Shown here piece after piece: positions 8,010 through 15,533 of a stretch of 36,042 bases of DNA. Location of the stretch: positions 1-36,042 of the forward strand of contig JARBTX010000037.1 in assembly GCA_029239975.1 (NCBI GenBank), read 5' to 3'. Source of the DNA: Anaerocolumna sp. (GTDB taxonomy: Bacteria > Bacillota > Clostridia > Lachnospirales > Lachnospiraceae). The position numbers and the translations under genes were made by a program. Under the pieces are notes generated by a model, which was not told the origin of the DNA, ran no database searches, and was given only the letters and a program-made list of their open reading frames with translations. The first letter of the stretch is position 1. The number at the start of each line of letters is the position of its first letter.

Positions 8010-8834
8010 ATAATCAGCAAAGAAAATAAAGATAACACAATTAATCAACCAGAATCTTTTATTATGTTTGATAAAAGTTTTGTTAAATCAAAAGATATTA
8101 ATACTAAGCTGCCTTTGATAATGGCATATCTAAAGATTAATAGTCCGTTAAATGGTAATGTTGGAGTAAGTTTAGATTTACTGTGCAGGAAAATCGGTTA
8201 TATTCCTAATCAACGTGAAAGCAAAATCAATCAGCAAATTATTGATGCTCTAAAATTATTAGAAAAACAGGATGCTATATACATATATGCAAAATTTAAA
8301 GACAAGAAAGAAGCTATAAACATTGTGCAAGATGAAGCCGATGAGATTAAATTTGTAAAAAAGAATGATTGTTTTATCGTGCAAATCAACAACCAGAGTG
8401 AGATTTTTAATCCTGACGGTAGCTTTGTAACTTTATATGACAGAGAATTCAGTGCTATAATTAAGTCAGTGGCACCATATAGCAAACAAGATTTACTTAA
8501 CGTATATCTTAATATTAAGAAGTTTATTAATTTTGACGGTCATTCAACACCACATTGTTACCCATCTCACACTACTCTATCTAATGATTGTGGTTTGTCA
8601 AGAGGGGCTATCAATAACATTATTGTAGAATTGGTCAAGTTGGAAATATTATATACATATAATTCTGGAGAGTATAAGGATACTAATGGCAAAATCAGAT
8701 ATGCAAATAATTTTTATGCAATTACGGATGAAGTACTAAAACCAGATATCTGTGACGAGGTAATAAAAAGATATTATTTAGACCAAGGAATAATCATTGA
8801 GAAATTCATAAAACCAAAAAATAAAGGAGAATAA
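8010..8834 (+). CDS. Winged-helix replication initiator (Rep), probable ATA start
   Basis: About 274 residues with two DNA-binding regions: an N-terminal winged helix (roughly 30-95 in the product, LPLIMAYLKIN onward) and a second clear helix-turn-helix (YPSHTTLSNDCGLSRG, then a recognition helix and LVKLEILYTY wing) of the RepA_N/DnaD-like type. It lies directly downstream of origin-like repeats. A full-strength ribosome site AAAGGAGGTGAT (7998-8009) is followed by ATA at 8010 and ATC at 8013. The only conventional start, GTG at 8004, is inside the ribosome site and cannot use it, so initiation at ATA is proposed. Confidence 0.75.
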   Translation: MISKENKDNTINQPESFIMFDKSFVKSKDINTKLPLIMAYLKINSPLNGNVGVSLDLLCRKIGYIPNQRESKINQQIIDALKLLEKQDAIYIYAKFKDKKEAINIVQDEADEIKFVKKNDCFIVQINNQSEIFNPDGSFVTLYDREFSAIIKSVAPYSKQDLLNVYLNIKKFINFDGHSTPHCYPSHTTLSNDCGLSRGAINNIIVELVKLEILYTYNSGEYKDTNGKIRYANNFYAITDEVLKPDICDEVIKRYYLDQGIIIEKFIKPKNKGE

Positions 8835-8841
8835 CAAACAT

Positions 8842-9168
8842 ATGAATACTATATTAAACAACTACCCACGTACCAATACTACTCAGCAACGTCCTAGAGA
8901 TTTAGAAGATATCTGCGGTAATTTCATGGGATACTACATACATCCTTCTGGACGTGTAATTTCTAAGAATAGGCACAAGTTCATAGAACCTACATATCGT
9001 GCCAACGTGCCTTATATTAGCCTCAGCGAGGTTGGTGTATCACATACATATCGACTAGATCAAGTCGTATTTAAATCGTTCAATTGTTTTTATGTTATGG
9101 GTAGCAAGACTATTATACATAAAGATGGCGATCAGACTAATTGCCGGAATAAGAATTTGAGTGTTTAG
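8842..9168 (+). CDS. HNH-like / NUMOD-type nuclease-related protein (108 aa)
   Basis: The product has a NUMOD4/HNH-like organisation: YYIHPSGRVISK near residue 32, a strand-rich middle, and a C-terminal IIHKDGDQTNCRNKNLSV that matches the H...DGDxxNxxxxNL signature of HNH homing endonucleases. It ends right after the NL motif, so the final part of a full HNH domain is missing and it may be a truncated or non-catalytic version. AAAGGAG lies 11 nt before the ATG. The candidate promoter motif (8848-8860) overlaps its first codons. Confidence 0.6.
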   Translation: MNTILNNYPRTNTTQQRPRDLEDICGNFMGYYIHPSGRVISKNRHKFIEPTYRANVPYISLSEVGVSHTYRLDQVVFKSFNCFYVMGSKTIIHKDGDQTNCRNKNLSV

Positions 9169-9170
9169 GT

Positions 9171-9206
9171 AACATATAAAACATTGGATAGATGTAATGT
9201 TTTATA
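9171..9206 (+). promoter_or_regulatory. Motif AACATATAAAACA inside an 11-bp perfect inverted repeat
   Basis: TATAAAACATT (9175-9185) and AATGTTTTATA (9196-9206) are exact reverse complements with a 10-nt spacer, and the left arm contains a variant of the recurrent 13-mer. It lies just before the 9232 and RNA-polymerase genes. It could be a promoter-operator or an mRNA leader hairpin; there is no T-run, so a terminator is unlikely. Confidence 0.5.
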
Positions 9207-9231
9207 GGGAAAATAGAGAGGAGAAATTAAC

Positions 9232-9447
9232 ATGAAGAAAGACAAAGGTGAATTTATCACTAGTTGGACTACTTGTAAATTAGATATTGATAACAATAAT
9301 TATGAAAACTGTAAACATTGTAGGTTGTATTTTGAATGTTTGTTAGATGCTGAAGATAGTAGAGATGGATATGATTCTTTTGAAGACATGATTCTTAGTG
9401 GTGGATATGATTCTATGGATGACTTTTGGGAGTGTAATGGAATTTAG
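9232..9447 (+). CDS. Small acidic cysteine-containing protein (71 aa)
   Basis: Not recognised. The N-terminal half has C18 and a CKHC...C arrangement that could bind one metal ion. The C-terminal half is strongly acidic with a repeated GGYDS/GYDSFED theme. A strong AGAGAGGAG ribosome site precedes the ATG. It is 16 nt upstream of the RNA polymerase-like gene and probably on the same transcript, so it may be a partner or regulator of that enzyme, but nothing shows this directly. Confidence 0.65.
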   Translation: MKKDKGEFITSWTTCKLDIDNNNYENCKHCRLYFECLLDAEDSRDGYDSFEDMILSGGYDSMDDFWECNGI

Positions 9448-9463
9448 ATTGGGGGAAAATTAA

Positions 9464-12067
9464 TTGGCGTTGAACAAACAAATACACATATATAGTATTG
9501 ATACAGGATCTTTTTATACACTAGATGAAAGTAAATTACATCAGAGTATGATTCGGTACGGAAGACATAAAAATGAATTAAAAAAAATTGACACAGATAA
9601 ATTTTCTAAAGATAAAAAGAAGAAATATAAAAGAATTCGCTCATTTATTAATAAAAAAATTAAAAGTAAGAAAGATTTATTAAAGTTGGAATTTAAGAAA
9701 AATATTAATATTAGGGAATTAAACGCAACACATCTTAATGAAAAGAATGTAATATCTGTTTTTGAATCTACTCTCACAAGAACCGTAGGAATGGAAGTTA
9801 ATAAACTTTCAACAGACATTATGGTTGTTCAGACATTTTTTTATGAGGTTGTTGAGCAACTTATAAAAAATGGGTTTATTTATAATGGGGAAAAATACAA
9901 ATATCTTACTTCGAGTGCCGGACAAATAAGACTAAAGAAAACTGTCTTCATTAAACAAATACTATGGGATAAATATGAAAAAACATTAATGTGCGGGTTA
10001 ACCATATCTTCTATTAATGAAAAAGGTGGCATAAATGTAAATAAATTTTTAGCATATCTAGCATTATCTAATAGTGCAACCGATTTATGGGAGTCTTTTG
10101 ATATTGATAAATGTATTGTTGTAAAAGACTTTGAAACGGACGTTATTGGAGAAGTAGATTATATTAATGACAAGACTTATACAATTGAAAGACGCACAAT
10201 GCCTGTACCTATTTCTCACACAGATGGATGTGGTATGATTTTACCAAAACTAAGCAAAAAGAATTTTATGATAAGAATGCCCTGGGTTAAGGGTTTGTTA
10301 GCATCCTTTGATTTCGTTAAATTTATCAAAGAGAATAACTGTTCTCCCGTAATTAAAGATATTTATAACCATGAATGGAATATTATTAGTGATAATATTC
10401 AGGTAATCTTTACTGAGAGTCAATTTAAAATGTATAAGTATTATTCTGACTGGAATGAATACAAAAGATGTTTTAAAGAGTTTAATTGTCAGGCTGGAAT
10501 TTGTAATTTAGAAGAAGATTATTTTTCAAAGGCAACAATTAATTATCAAATGGTGCAAACACTTATTGATATTGAAGAAGATGAAATTGAAAAGATTATA
10601 CAACCATCAAGGCAGAGACTTTATAATTTATCCCGTGATAAATTAACGATGTTAAATGCATTCGGTGTTACAAAGCACAATAAGAACAAAACATATCTTC
10701 AGCAAGCATTAGAAATATATCCAGAGTTGTTACAAGACGAATATTGTAAATTCACATTACGTCAAATAAAAAATAGCTTAATTAAAAAATATAAATCAGC
10801 CAAATTAGATGTTTATGGCAAATATACTTTTTTAATTCCAGATTTATATGCATTTTGTGAATACTTATTTCAAAATAATCAAAATCCAAATGGATTATTA
10901 AATAATGGTGATGTTTATTGTAAATTATTTGCAGAATCTGAAAAACTAGACTGTTTAAGATCACCTCATTTATTTATCGAGCATGCAATAAGAAACAATG
11001 CTGTGGATAATGAAAAGTCAAAATGGTTTAAGACTGATGCGATATACACAAGCTGCCACGATTTAATATCAAAAATATTACAATTTGACGTAGATGGTGA
11101 TAAATCGCTAGTAGTTGCAGATAGTGATTTTATATTAATAGCAGAAAGAACAATAAATAGATATAATATTGTTCCTTTATATTATGCTATGGGGAAATCA
11201 AAACCTGTTATTTTAAACTCTGATAATATATGGAGTGGTTTAAATGCAGCGTTTAGTGGTGGTAATATTGGGGTATATAGTAACGATATATCTAAAATTT
11301 GGAATAGTAATGTATTTGTTAACGGACTAGAAGAAGAAAAACTAAATGCAATAAATACTGTAAAGTTATTATGTATGGAGAATAATTTTGTTATTGATTA
11401 TGCCAAAACACTCTATAAACCTGAAAGACTAGATGAAATCAATAATGAGATTAATAAACATACAAAAGGCAAATTACCGTACTTCTTTATATATGCAAAA
11501 GATAAGGAAATCAAACAGGTGGAGAAAAATAACAATAGCTTGGTTAATAGTTTAGATAAAAGATTTAAAAATAAGCCACTATTATTTAATATTAAAAACT
11601 TTGGCAAACTAAATTACAGGAATTTAATGAATGATAAGTTTATGCAGATTGATGATAATATTATTAATATATATAATAAATTAAACAGAACGTATCATTT
11701 TAAAATTGATCAAAAAAATCAAGATAATGTAAATTACATAATTGAAATCATTAAACAGAATTTATTATCATTTGAATATAGCGAGACCAATATTTCTGAC
11801 ATGCTTGTAAAACATTTATATTCTAAAAAGAAAACATCACACAAAGAATTATTGTGGAAATGCTTCGGAAATATAATACTTGAAAATATAAAACATAATA
11901 TACCGGAAAATAGTATTCAATGTGAAAAGTGTGGTGAAAGATTTATTCAAAACGCACCTAATCAAGCATATTGTGAAGAGTGCCAAAATGATATTAATAA
12001 AGAAAAAACAAAACTAAGGGTTCAAAGGTATCGTGAGCGTAAAAGGTGTAACGATTCTAAAAACTAA
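9464..12067 (+). CDS. Single-chain two-barrel RNA polymerase, YonO/QDE-1 superfamily (867 aa)
   Basis: The key signature is D542-V-D544-G-D546 (11087-11101) in LQFDVDGDKSLV. This matches the DxDGD metal-binding motif of the second double-psi beta-barrel in multisubunit RNA polymerases, eukaryotic RNA-dependent polymerases and phage SPbeta YonO. Upstream, D254-G-C-G257 followed by MIRMPWVKGLL (R271, K276, G277) resembles the DGxG and basic KG segment of the first barrel. A C-terminal zinc ribbon (C820, C823, C837, C840) and a basic tail follow. Length is close to YonO (about 900 aa). The TTG start has GGGGG 8 nt upstream. It probably transcribes phage genes from its own promoters; no tool confirmed homology. 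Confidence 0.72.
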   Translation: MALNKQIHIYSIDTGSFYTLDESKLHQSMIRYGRHKNELKKIDTDKFSKDKKKKYKRIRSFINKKIKSKKDLLKLEFKKNINIRELNATHLNEKNVISVFESTLTRTVGMEVNKLSTDIMVVQTFFYEVVEQLIKNGFIYNGEKYKYLTSSAGQIRLKKTVFIKQILWDKYEKTLMCGLTISSINEKGGINVNKFLAYLALSNSATDLWESFDIDKCIVVKDFETDVIGEVDYINDKTYTIERRTMPVPISHTDGCGMILPKLSKKNFMIRMPWVKGLLASFDFVKFIKENNCSPVIKDIYNHEWNIISDNIQVIFTESQFKMYKYYSDWNEYKRCFKEFNCQAGICNLEEDYFSKATINYQMVQTLIDIEEDEIEKIIQPSRQRLYNLSRDKLTMLNAFGVTKHNKNKTYLQQALEIYPELLQDEYCKFTLRQIKNSLIKKYKSAKLDVYGKYTFLIPDLYAFCEYLFQNNQNPNGLLNNGDVYCKLFAESEKLDCLRSPHLFIEHAIRNNAVDNEKSKWFKTDAIYTSCHDLISKILQFDVDGDKSLVVADSDFILIAERTINRYNIVPLYYAMGKSKPVILNSDNIWSGLNAAFSGGNIGVYSNDISKIWNSNVFVNGLEEEKLNAINTVKLLCMENNFVIDYAKTLYKPERLDEINNEINKHTKGKLPYFFIYAKDKEIKQVEKNNNSLVNSLDKRFKNKPLLFNIKNFGKLNYRNLMNDKFMQIDDNIINIYNKLNRTYHFKIDQKNQDNVNYIIEIIKQNLLSFEYSETNISDMLVKHLYSKKKTSHKELLWKCFGNIILENIKHNIPENSIQCEKCGERFIQNAPNQAYCEECQNDINKEKTKLRVQRYRERKRCNDSKN

Positions 12068-12228
12068 CTCAAACTACTATATTTAGTGGGGTTTTACGTA
12101 TTTATATACATAACATTTTAACACAACAACGTCTACAATCCTTATATATCAGTGGTTACAGCCATTTTCTCTCGTTTGCCTACTATGGAAACAATACCTA
12201 ATATACAAAGTTAGAGGTATCTTGTTAT

Positions 12229-12262
12229 AAGGGCATATGGAAACTTATGCCCTTTCTTTTTT
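12229..12262 (+). terminator. Intrinsic terminator after the RNA polymerase-like gene
   Basis: AAGGGCATA (12229-12237) pairs with TATGCCCTT (12246-12254), followed by CTTTTTT. An upstream ATACCT/AGGTAT hairpin (12195-12220) is adjacent. It ends the 9464-12067 transcript and is followed within 10 nt by the 13-mer motif. Confidence 0.85.
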
Positions 12263-12270
12263 ATTTATGT

Positions 12271-12283
12271 AATATATTAAACA
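12271..12283 (+). promoter_or_regulatory. Candidate phage promoter motif (AATATATTAAACA)
   Basis: An exact copy of the 13-mer lying between a strong terminator (12229-12262) and the next gene (12320). A new transcript must start here for that gene to be expressed, which makes this the clearest support for a promoter role. Confidence 0.6.
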
Positions 12284-12319
12284 CTAGGGTGATGACCGAT
12301 ACATCAAGGAGGAATTACA

Positions 12320-12889
12320 ATGAAACAAGAAAGTATTAAATTACTGCAAAACAATTTGGATAACCTAGTAACCAAATATGATTTATTAATCAAAAACAAT
12401 AATTATAATGAGGCATTAAACGTAATGAAAAATATTGAAATCATATTGAGACAGTTAAAGGAATTAGGGGTATCAGCTTTTACTAATGAAGAAAGTGACG
12501 TAAAAGGTAAATTATTAGATTGGTATGCTGTGTTAAAGTTTTTTATTGATACAAAACAACCACAACTAATTGATCTAAAATACTCTCCGGTTGATATACA
12601 AGACAAACATCGTGGAACAGGTAAAACTACAACACTACTTAGATTATCAAACGACTATAATATACCTATTTTTACAGATAATTATAAATTATATGAGCCA
12701 GAATTAAAAAGAAAAGCAAGCAACTTAAATTTACATATAACAGTATTAGACTATAGAATGCTAAATATGAAACAATATGAAAATATTGAGATATTGTTAG
12801 TTGATGAAAATACTAATATTAACAATAGTTCACTTAGAGGAAACAACATATTAAAAATATTTATAGGGTTTAAAAACAATATAGAATAA
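12320..12889 (+). CDS. Small P-loop NTPase-like protein (189 aa)
   Basis: The helical N-terminal part (1-60) is followed by a Walker A motif GTGKTTTL (about 100-107) and a Walker B-like ILLVDEN near 155, in an otherwise compact P-loop core. The length allows only a minimal domain without the sensor or arginine-finger regions of a full helicase, so it may be a loader, a packaging or replication accessory, or a trimmed helicase. AAGGAGG lies 7 nt before the ATG. It is the first gene after a terminator and a candidate phage promoter. Confidence 0.6.
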   Translation: MKQESIKLLQNNLDNLVTKYDLLIKNNNYNEALNVMKNIEIILRQLKELGVSAFTNEESDVKGKLLDWYAVLKFFIDTKQPQLIDLKYSPVDIQDKHRGTGKTTTLLRLSNDYNIPIFTDNYKLYEPELKRKASNLNLHITVLDYRMLNMKQYENIEILLVDENTNINNSSLRGNNILKIFIGFKNNIE

Positions 12890-12969
12890 GCTTTCTATAT
12901 GCAAATTTTTGAATTTGGGTAGATGGTGACTCTATCTCCGACCTGCGGACGTTAATATCTAGGAATGCC

Positions 12970-13016
12970 TTTTGTGGCTTTAGGGCTAATAAAGTGATCA
13001 CCCCACAAAATTTTTA
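12970..13016 (+). terminator. Intrinsic terminator with long internal hairpin
   Basis: TTTTGTGG (12970-12977) pairs with CCACAAAA (13003-13010), followed by TTTTTA; inside the loop CTTTA and TAAAG can form a second small stem. It ends the P-loop gene transcript. The surrounding piece 12890-13029 is bounded by a direct repeat AAGCTTTCTAT, suggesting a discrete RNA-coding unit. Confidence 0.65.
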
Positions 13017-13060
13017 CAAGCTTTCTATCTAAACTTTCTCATATACTCTTCTCTCTGGTA

Positions 13061-13293
13061 GGACAGCACATTATTGTTAACAATGGATGGTGTGCTGTCC
13101 GGTGTTATGAAATTATTTACTAAATTTAAAAGTTCTCACAAGCCTCTCAACGATGCGCAATACTGTGAGCCATTTGTAATATGATTATCGAAGTTGAACA
13201 GGCAGCAACGCTATTTATAATGTGAGATGTGGAAGTGCCACTCCACCGATAATCAACAAATCGTAGACCGTCTGATAATGACGGTCTTTTTAT
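13061..13293 (+). ncRNA. Structured noncoding RNA region with tRNA-like fold, ending in a terminator
   Basis: No protein gene. Successive stems: GGACAGCACA/TGTGCTGTCC (13061-13100) enclosing palindrome ATTGTTAACAAT; CTCACA/TGTGAG (13135-13169); then a 72-nt tRNA-like unit (13183-13254). This unit has an 8-bp outer stem GATTATCG/CGATAATC, a 4-bp D-arm-like stem GTTG/CAAC with 9-nt loop and a 5-bp T-arm-like stem GTGGA/TCCAC abutting the outer stem; the anticodon-arm position does not pair well. It ends at the terminator 13265-13293, immediately before the tRNA. Possibly a decayed tRNA or a tRNA mimic. Confidence 0.45.
13265..13293 (+). terminator. Intrinsic terminator
   Basis: AGACCGTC (13265-13272) and GACGGTCT (13280-13287) form a perfect 8-bp stem with a 7-nt loop followed by TTTTATT, ending 4 nt before the tRNA gene. 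Confidence 0.85.
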
Positions 13294-13296
13294 TAT

Positions 13297-13369
13297 GCCA
13301 TTATAGCTCAATTGGCAGAGCAACTGACCTGTAATCAGTAGGTTATCCGTTCAATTCGGATTAATGGCT
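13297..13369 (+). tRNA. tRNA-Thr (anticodon UGU) with C33
   Basis: A full cloverleaf: acceptor GCCATTA/TAATGGC, D stem GCTC/GAGC with GG in the loop, anticodon stem ACTGA/TCAGT with loop CCTGTAA, variable loop AGGTT, T stem ATCCG/CGGAT with loop TTCAATT, discriminator T. The anticodon TGT reads ACA threonine codons. CCA is not encoded. The nucleotide 5' of the anticodon (position 33) is C, whereas U33 is almost invariant in elongator tRNAs. It would supplement threonine decoding or replace a depleted host tRNA. Confidence 0.92.
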
Positions 13370-13395
13370 CTCTTCTATTAAGGAGAAAATTTATA

Positions 13396-13593
13396 ATGAA
13401 AGAAGGATTGTTTACGAAACCAATAACAAAGCAAGAAGCCAAATATTTACGTAAAAACGGATATGGATGGGCAGTAATTTGTGGACATGGTACTTATAAC
13501 CAGTACTTAGTAGTTGAGGATGATAGGTATGGTACGTTAAAGCTTTTAAAAAAGTATCACGACGATATTAGGACTAAAACAGTTACAAAGTAA
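13396..13593 (+). CDS. Small basic hypothetical protein (65 aa)
   Basis: Not recognised. Rich in Lys, Tyr and Gly; KPITKQEAKYLRKNGYGW near the N-terminus followed by a strand-forming YNQYLVVEDDRYGTLKLL. Such small basic proteins in phage early regions often bind nucleic acid or host enzymes, but nothing specific is visible. AAGGAG lies 10 nt before the ATG. It follows the tRNA directly and precedes the beta-CASP gene by about 30 nt. Confidence 0.6.
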   Translation: MKEGLFTKPITKQEAKYLRKNGYGWAVICGHGTYNQYLVVEDDRYGTLKLLKKYHDDIRTKTVTK

Positions 13594-13625
13594 AACAAAA
13601 TATACTATAGAAAGGCGTGAGTATT

Positions 13626-15059
13626 ATTGCCAGTAAGCAAAAAGTTAATGTTAGATTTTTAGGTAGGTCATCAACTGAAGTAACTGGTTCTATTATATTG
13701 GTTGAATGTCCAACTGGAGAAAAAATACTTTTGGATTGCGGATTATATCAGAATGCTAATTTATTAGAAAGTTACAAAGTTAATACAAGTAAGTTTGATT
13801 TTAAGCCGTCAGAAATTACATTTGCTGCAATATCGCACTTAAATATTGATCATTTGGGTTTAATACCAAAATTGTTTGCAGATGGTGCGGATTTCCCCGT
13901 ATATATGTACTATCATAACATTGAATTTGTTCCTATTATGTTAGAAGATTCAGCTAAAATAATGGAAAGAGATTCAGTTACGTTGACACGTAGATATAAA
14001 AAGGAATATTTACCTATATATAGTCAATCAAATGTAGATAAAGCTGTTTCTCACTTATTAGGTTGTGCAAAAAATGAAATAATTCAAGTTACACCTAATG
14101 TCGGATTAAAATTTGTTCCGGCAGGTCATATCTTTGGATCAACCCAAATCATGCTATATATAAAGTCTCCTAGCGGTCATATAGACGTTGTAAGTTATTC
14201 AGGTGACATAGGTAACATTATATTTGAACAGCCGTTTGTAGAGGATTTTGAGCCTATTATAAAGAGTAATATTTTTATTGGTGAGTGTACATATAATGAT
14301 CCTTTACGTTCCGCTAAAAAAGAAAACAGAAGTAAAGATTTAGAAATTATAGAGTCTGTTATAAGACAAACGATTGAAAATAAAGGTAGTGTATTAATAC
14401 CGTGTTTTGCACTACAACGTATGGAGACAATGCTATATACATTATGGTCAGTTTTCCATAATGACGAATCATTTACTACTCAAATTATAGTAGATTCTCC
14501 ATTAGCGGTTAAATTGCTTGACGCTTTTGAAGAAAATCTTGAAGATGGTGACGCTAAGTTATTTGAAATGATACTTGGATGGAAAAATATTAAGATTATT
14601 CGTACTATAGAAGAAAGTCAATCATGTGTTGAGGATACCAGACCTAAAATAATTTGCTCTTCTTCTGGTATGCTGACTCAAGGAAGATCAATTTTGTATC
14701 TAAAAAAGATATTACCAAATCCAAAGAGTGCTATTATAACTTGTGGATATATGGCTGAAGGTTCACTTGGATGGAAGATAAAAAATATGTCAAATCAAAA
14801 GACAATTACTATTGATAACAAGCCATATGCAAATAGATGTTCCATACATTCGCTTAAGTCATTTTCTAGTCATATGCAGTTTGAACAGTTGATAAATTAC
14901 TATACTAATTTATCCAATAATGGTTGCCAGACTATATGTTTGGTACATAGTGATAATGGAAAGTTAAACTTTAAGAAAGCACTTGAAGATAATATAAGAA
15001 AAATAGGAAAAACAACAAAAGTTGTGGCTGTAAATAAAGACACAGTTACAAGAATATAG
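13626..15059 (+). CDS. Metallo-beta-lactamase/beta-CASP RNA- or DNA-processing protein, probable ATT start
   Basis: The MBL fold begins at KVNVRFLG and STEVTGS. Recognisable pieces are a metal motif SHLNIDHLG, PAGHIFGST (third metal His), YSGDIG (bridging Asp), GECTYNDPL, and the beta-CASP parts DSPLAVKLLDAF, CSSSGMLTQGRS and SFSSHMQF. This matches CPSF-73/RNase J-like nucleases. In the canonical HxHxDH motif the second His is Asn here, and the final motif is altered, so activity is uncertain. AAAGG at 13611-13615 is followed by ATT codons at 13623 and 13626; GTG at 13617 is only 1 nt from it. It precedes a membrane peptide gene. Confidence 0.82.
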   Translation: MASKQKVNVRFLGRSSTEVTGSIILVECPTGEKILLDCGLYQNANLLESYKVNTSKFDFKPSEITFAAISHLNIDHLGLIPKLFADGADFPVYMYYHNIEFVPIMLEDSAKIMERDSVTLTRRYKKEYLPIYSQSNVDKAVSHLLGCAKNEIIQVTPNVGLKFVPAGHIFGSTQIMLYIKSPSGHIDVVSYSGDIGNIIFEQPFVEDFEPIIKSNIFIGECTYNDPLRSAKKENRSKDLEIIESVIRQTIENKGSVLIPCFALQRMETMLYTLWSVFHNDESFTTQIIVDSPLAVKLLDAFEENLEDGDAKLFEMILGWKNIKIIRTIEESQSCVEDTRPKIICSSSGMLTQGRSILYLKKILPNPKSAIITCGYMAEGSLGWKIKNMSNQKTITIDNKPYANRCSIHSLKSFSSHMQFEQLINYYTNLSNNGCQTICLVHSDNGKLNFKKALEDNIRKIGKTTKVVAVNKDTVTRI

Positions 15060-15071
15060 GAGGTACACTCC

Positions 15072-15353
15072 ATGAAAAGCTTAAAATATTTTATTGGTGG
15101 AATTTTGTTCTACATAATTGCAATACCTATTGTAGAATCTATAGCAGAGACATTTACTACTCTGCTTGAAATACCAAAGGGAAAAGTATCTGTTAAAGTA
15201 TTAAAGTTAAGTAAAACATTACAAGAATTACAAGTGGATTTAGAGAAGCACGACGAATCAGTATGTATGGGCTTCGATATAACTTCATCTGAAGATTATG
15301 ATGAAGATGATCTTGATGATAAAAAGAAATCAAAGAAATCTAAGTATAAATAG
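15072..15353 (+). CDS. Single-pass membrane protein with acidic and Lys-rich tail (93 aa)
   Basis: Residues 5-25 form a hydrophobic helix (YFIGGILFYIIAIPIVESIA), followed by a soluble part and a tail that is first acidic (SSEDYDEDDLDD) and then Lys-rich. A strong AGGAGG site lies 8 nt before the ATG, 12 nt after the beta-CASP gene, so the two are co-expressed. The function is unknown; a membrane tether for a partner is possible. Confidence 0.7.
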   Translation: MKSLKYFIGGILFYIIAIPIVESIAETFTTLLEIPKGKVSVKVLKLSKTLQELQVDLEKHDESVCMGFDITSSEDYDEDDLDDKKKSKKSKYK

Positions 15354-15533
15354 AACTTGGATTTTATGTTATTATTTTTTATTATTACACTAATGCATAT
15401 TTATCCAAATATACTATATCACAGAAATGTATACTTATGCAAGTAAATTATGAACAAATATTATAGACGATACTATACAATTTAAACAAATTAGAGTAGG
15501 TAGTACTACTCTTCTATTAGAGAGGATGAGTGA

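Noticed and set aside
10782..10964. Minus-strand open frames inside the RNA polymerase-like gene and other long genes
   Set aside because: They are shadows on the opposite strand with no ribosome sites, rich in Ile, Leu, Phe and His as expected of reversed AT-rich coding DNA.
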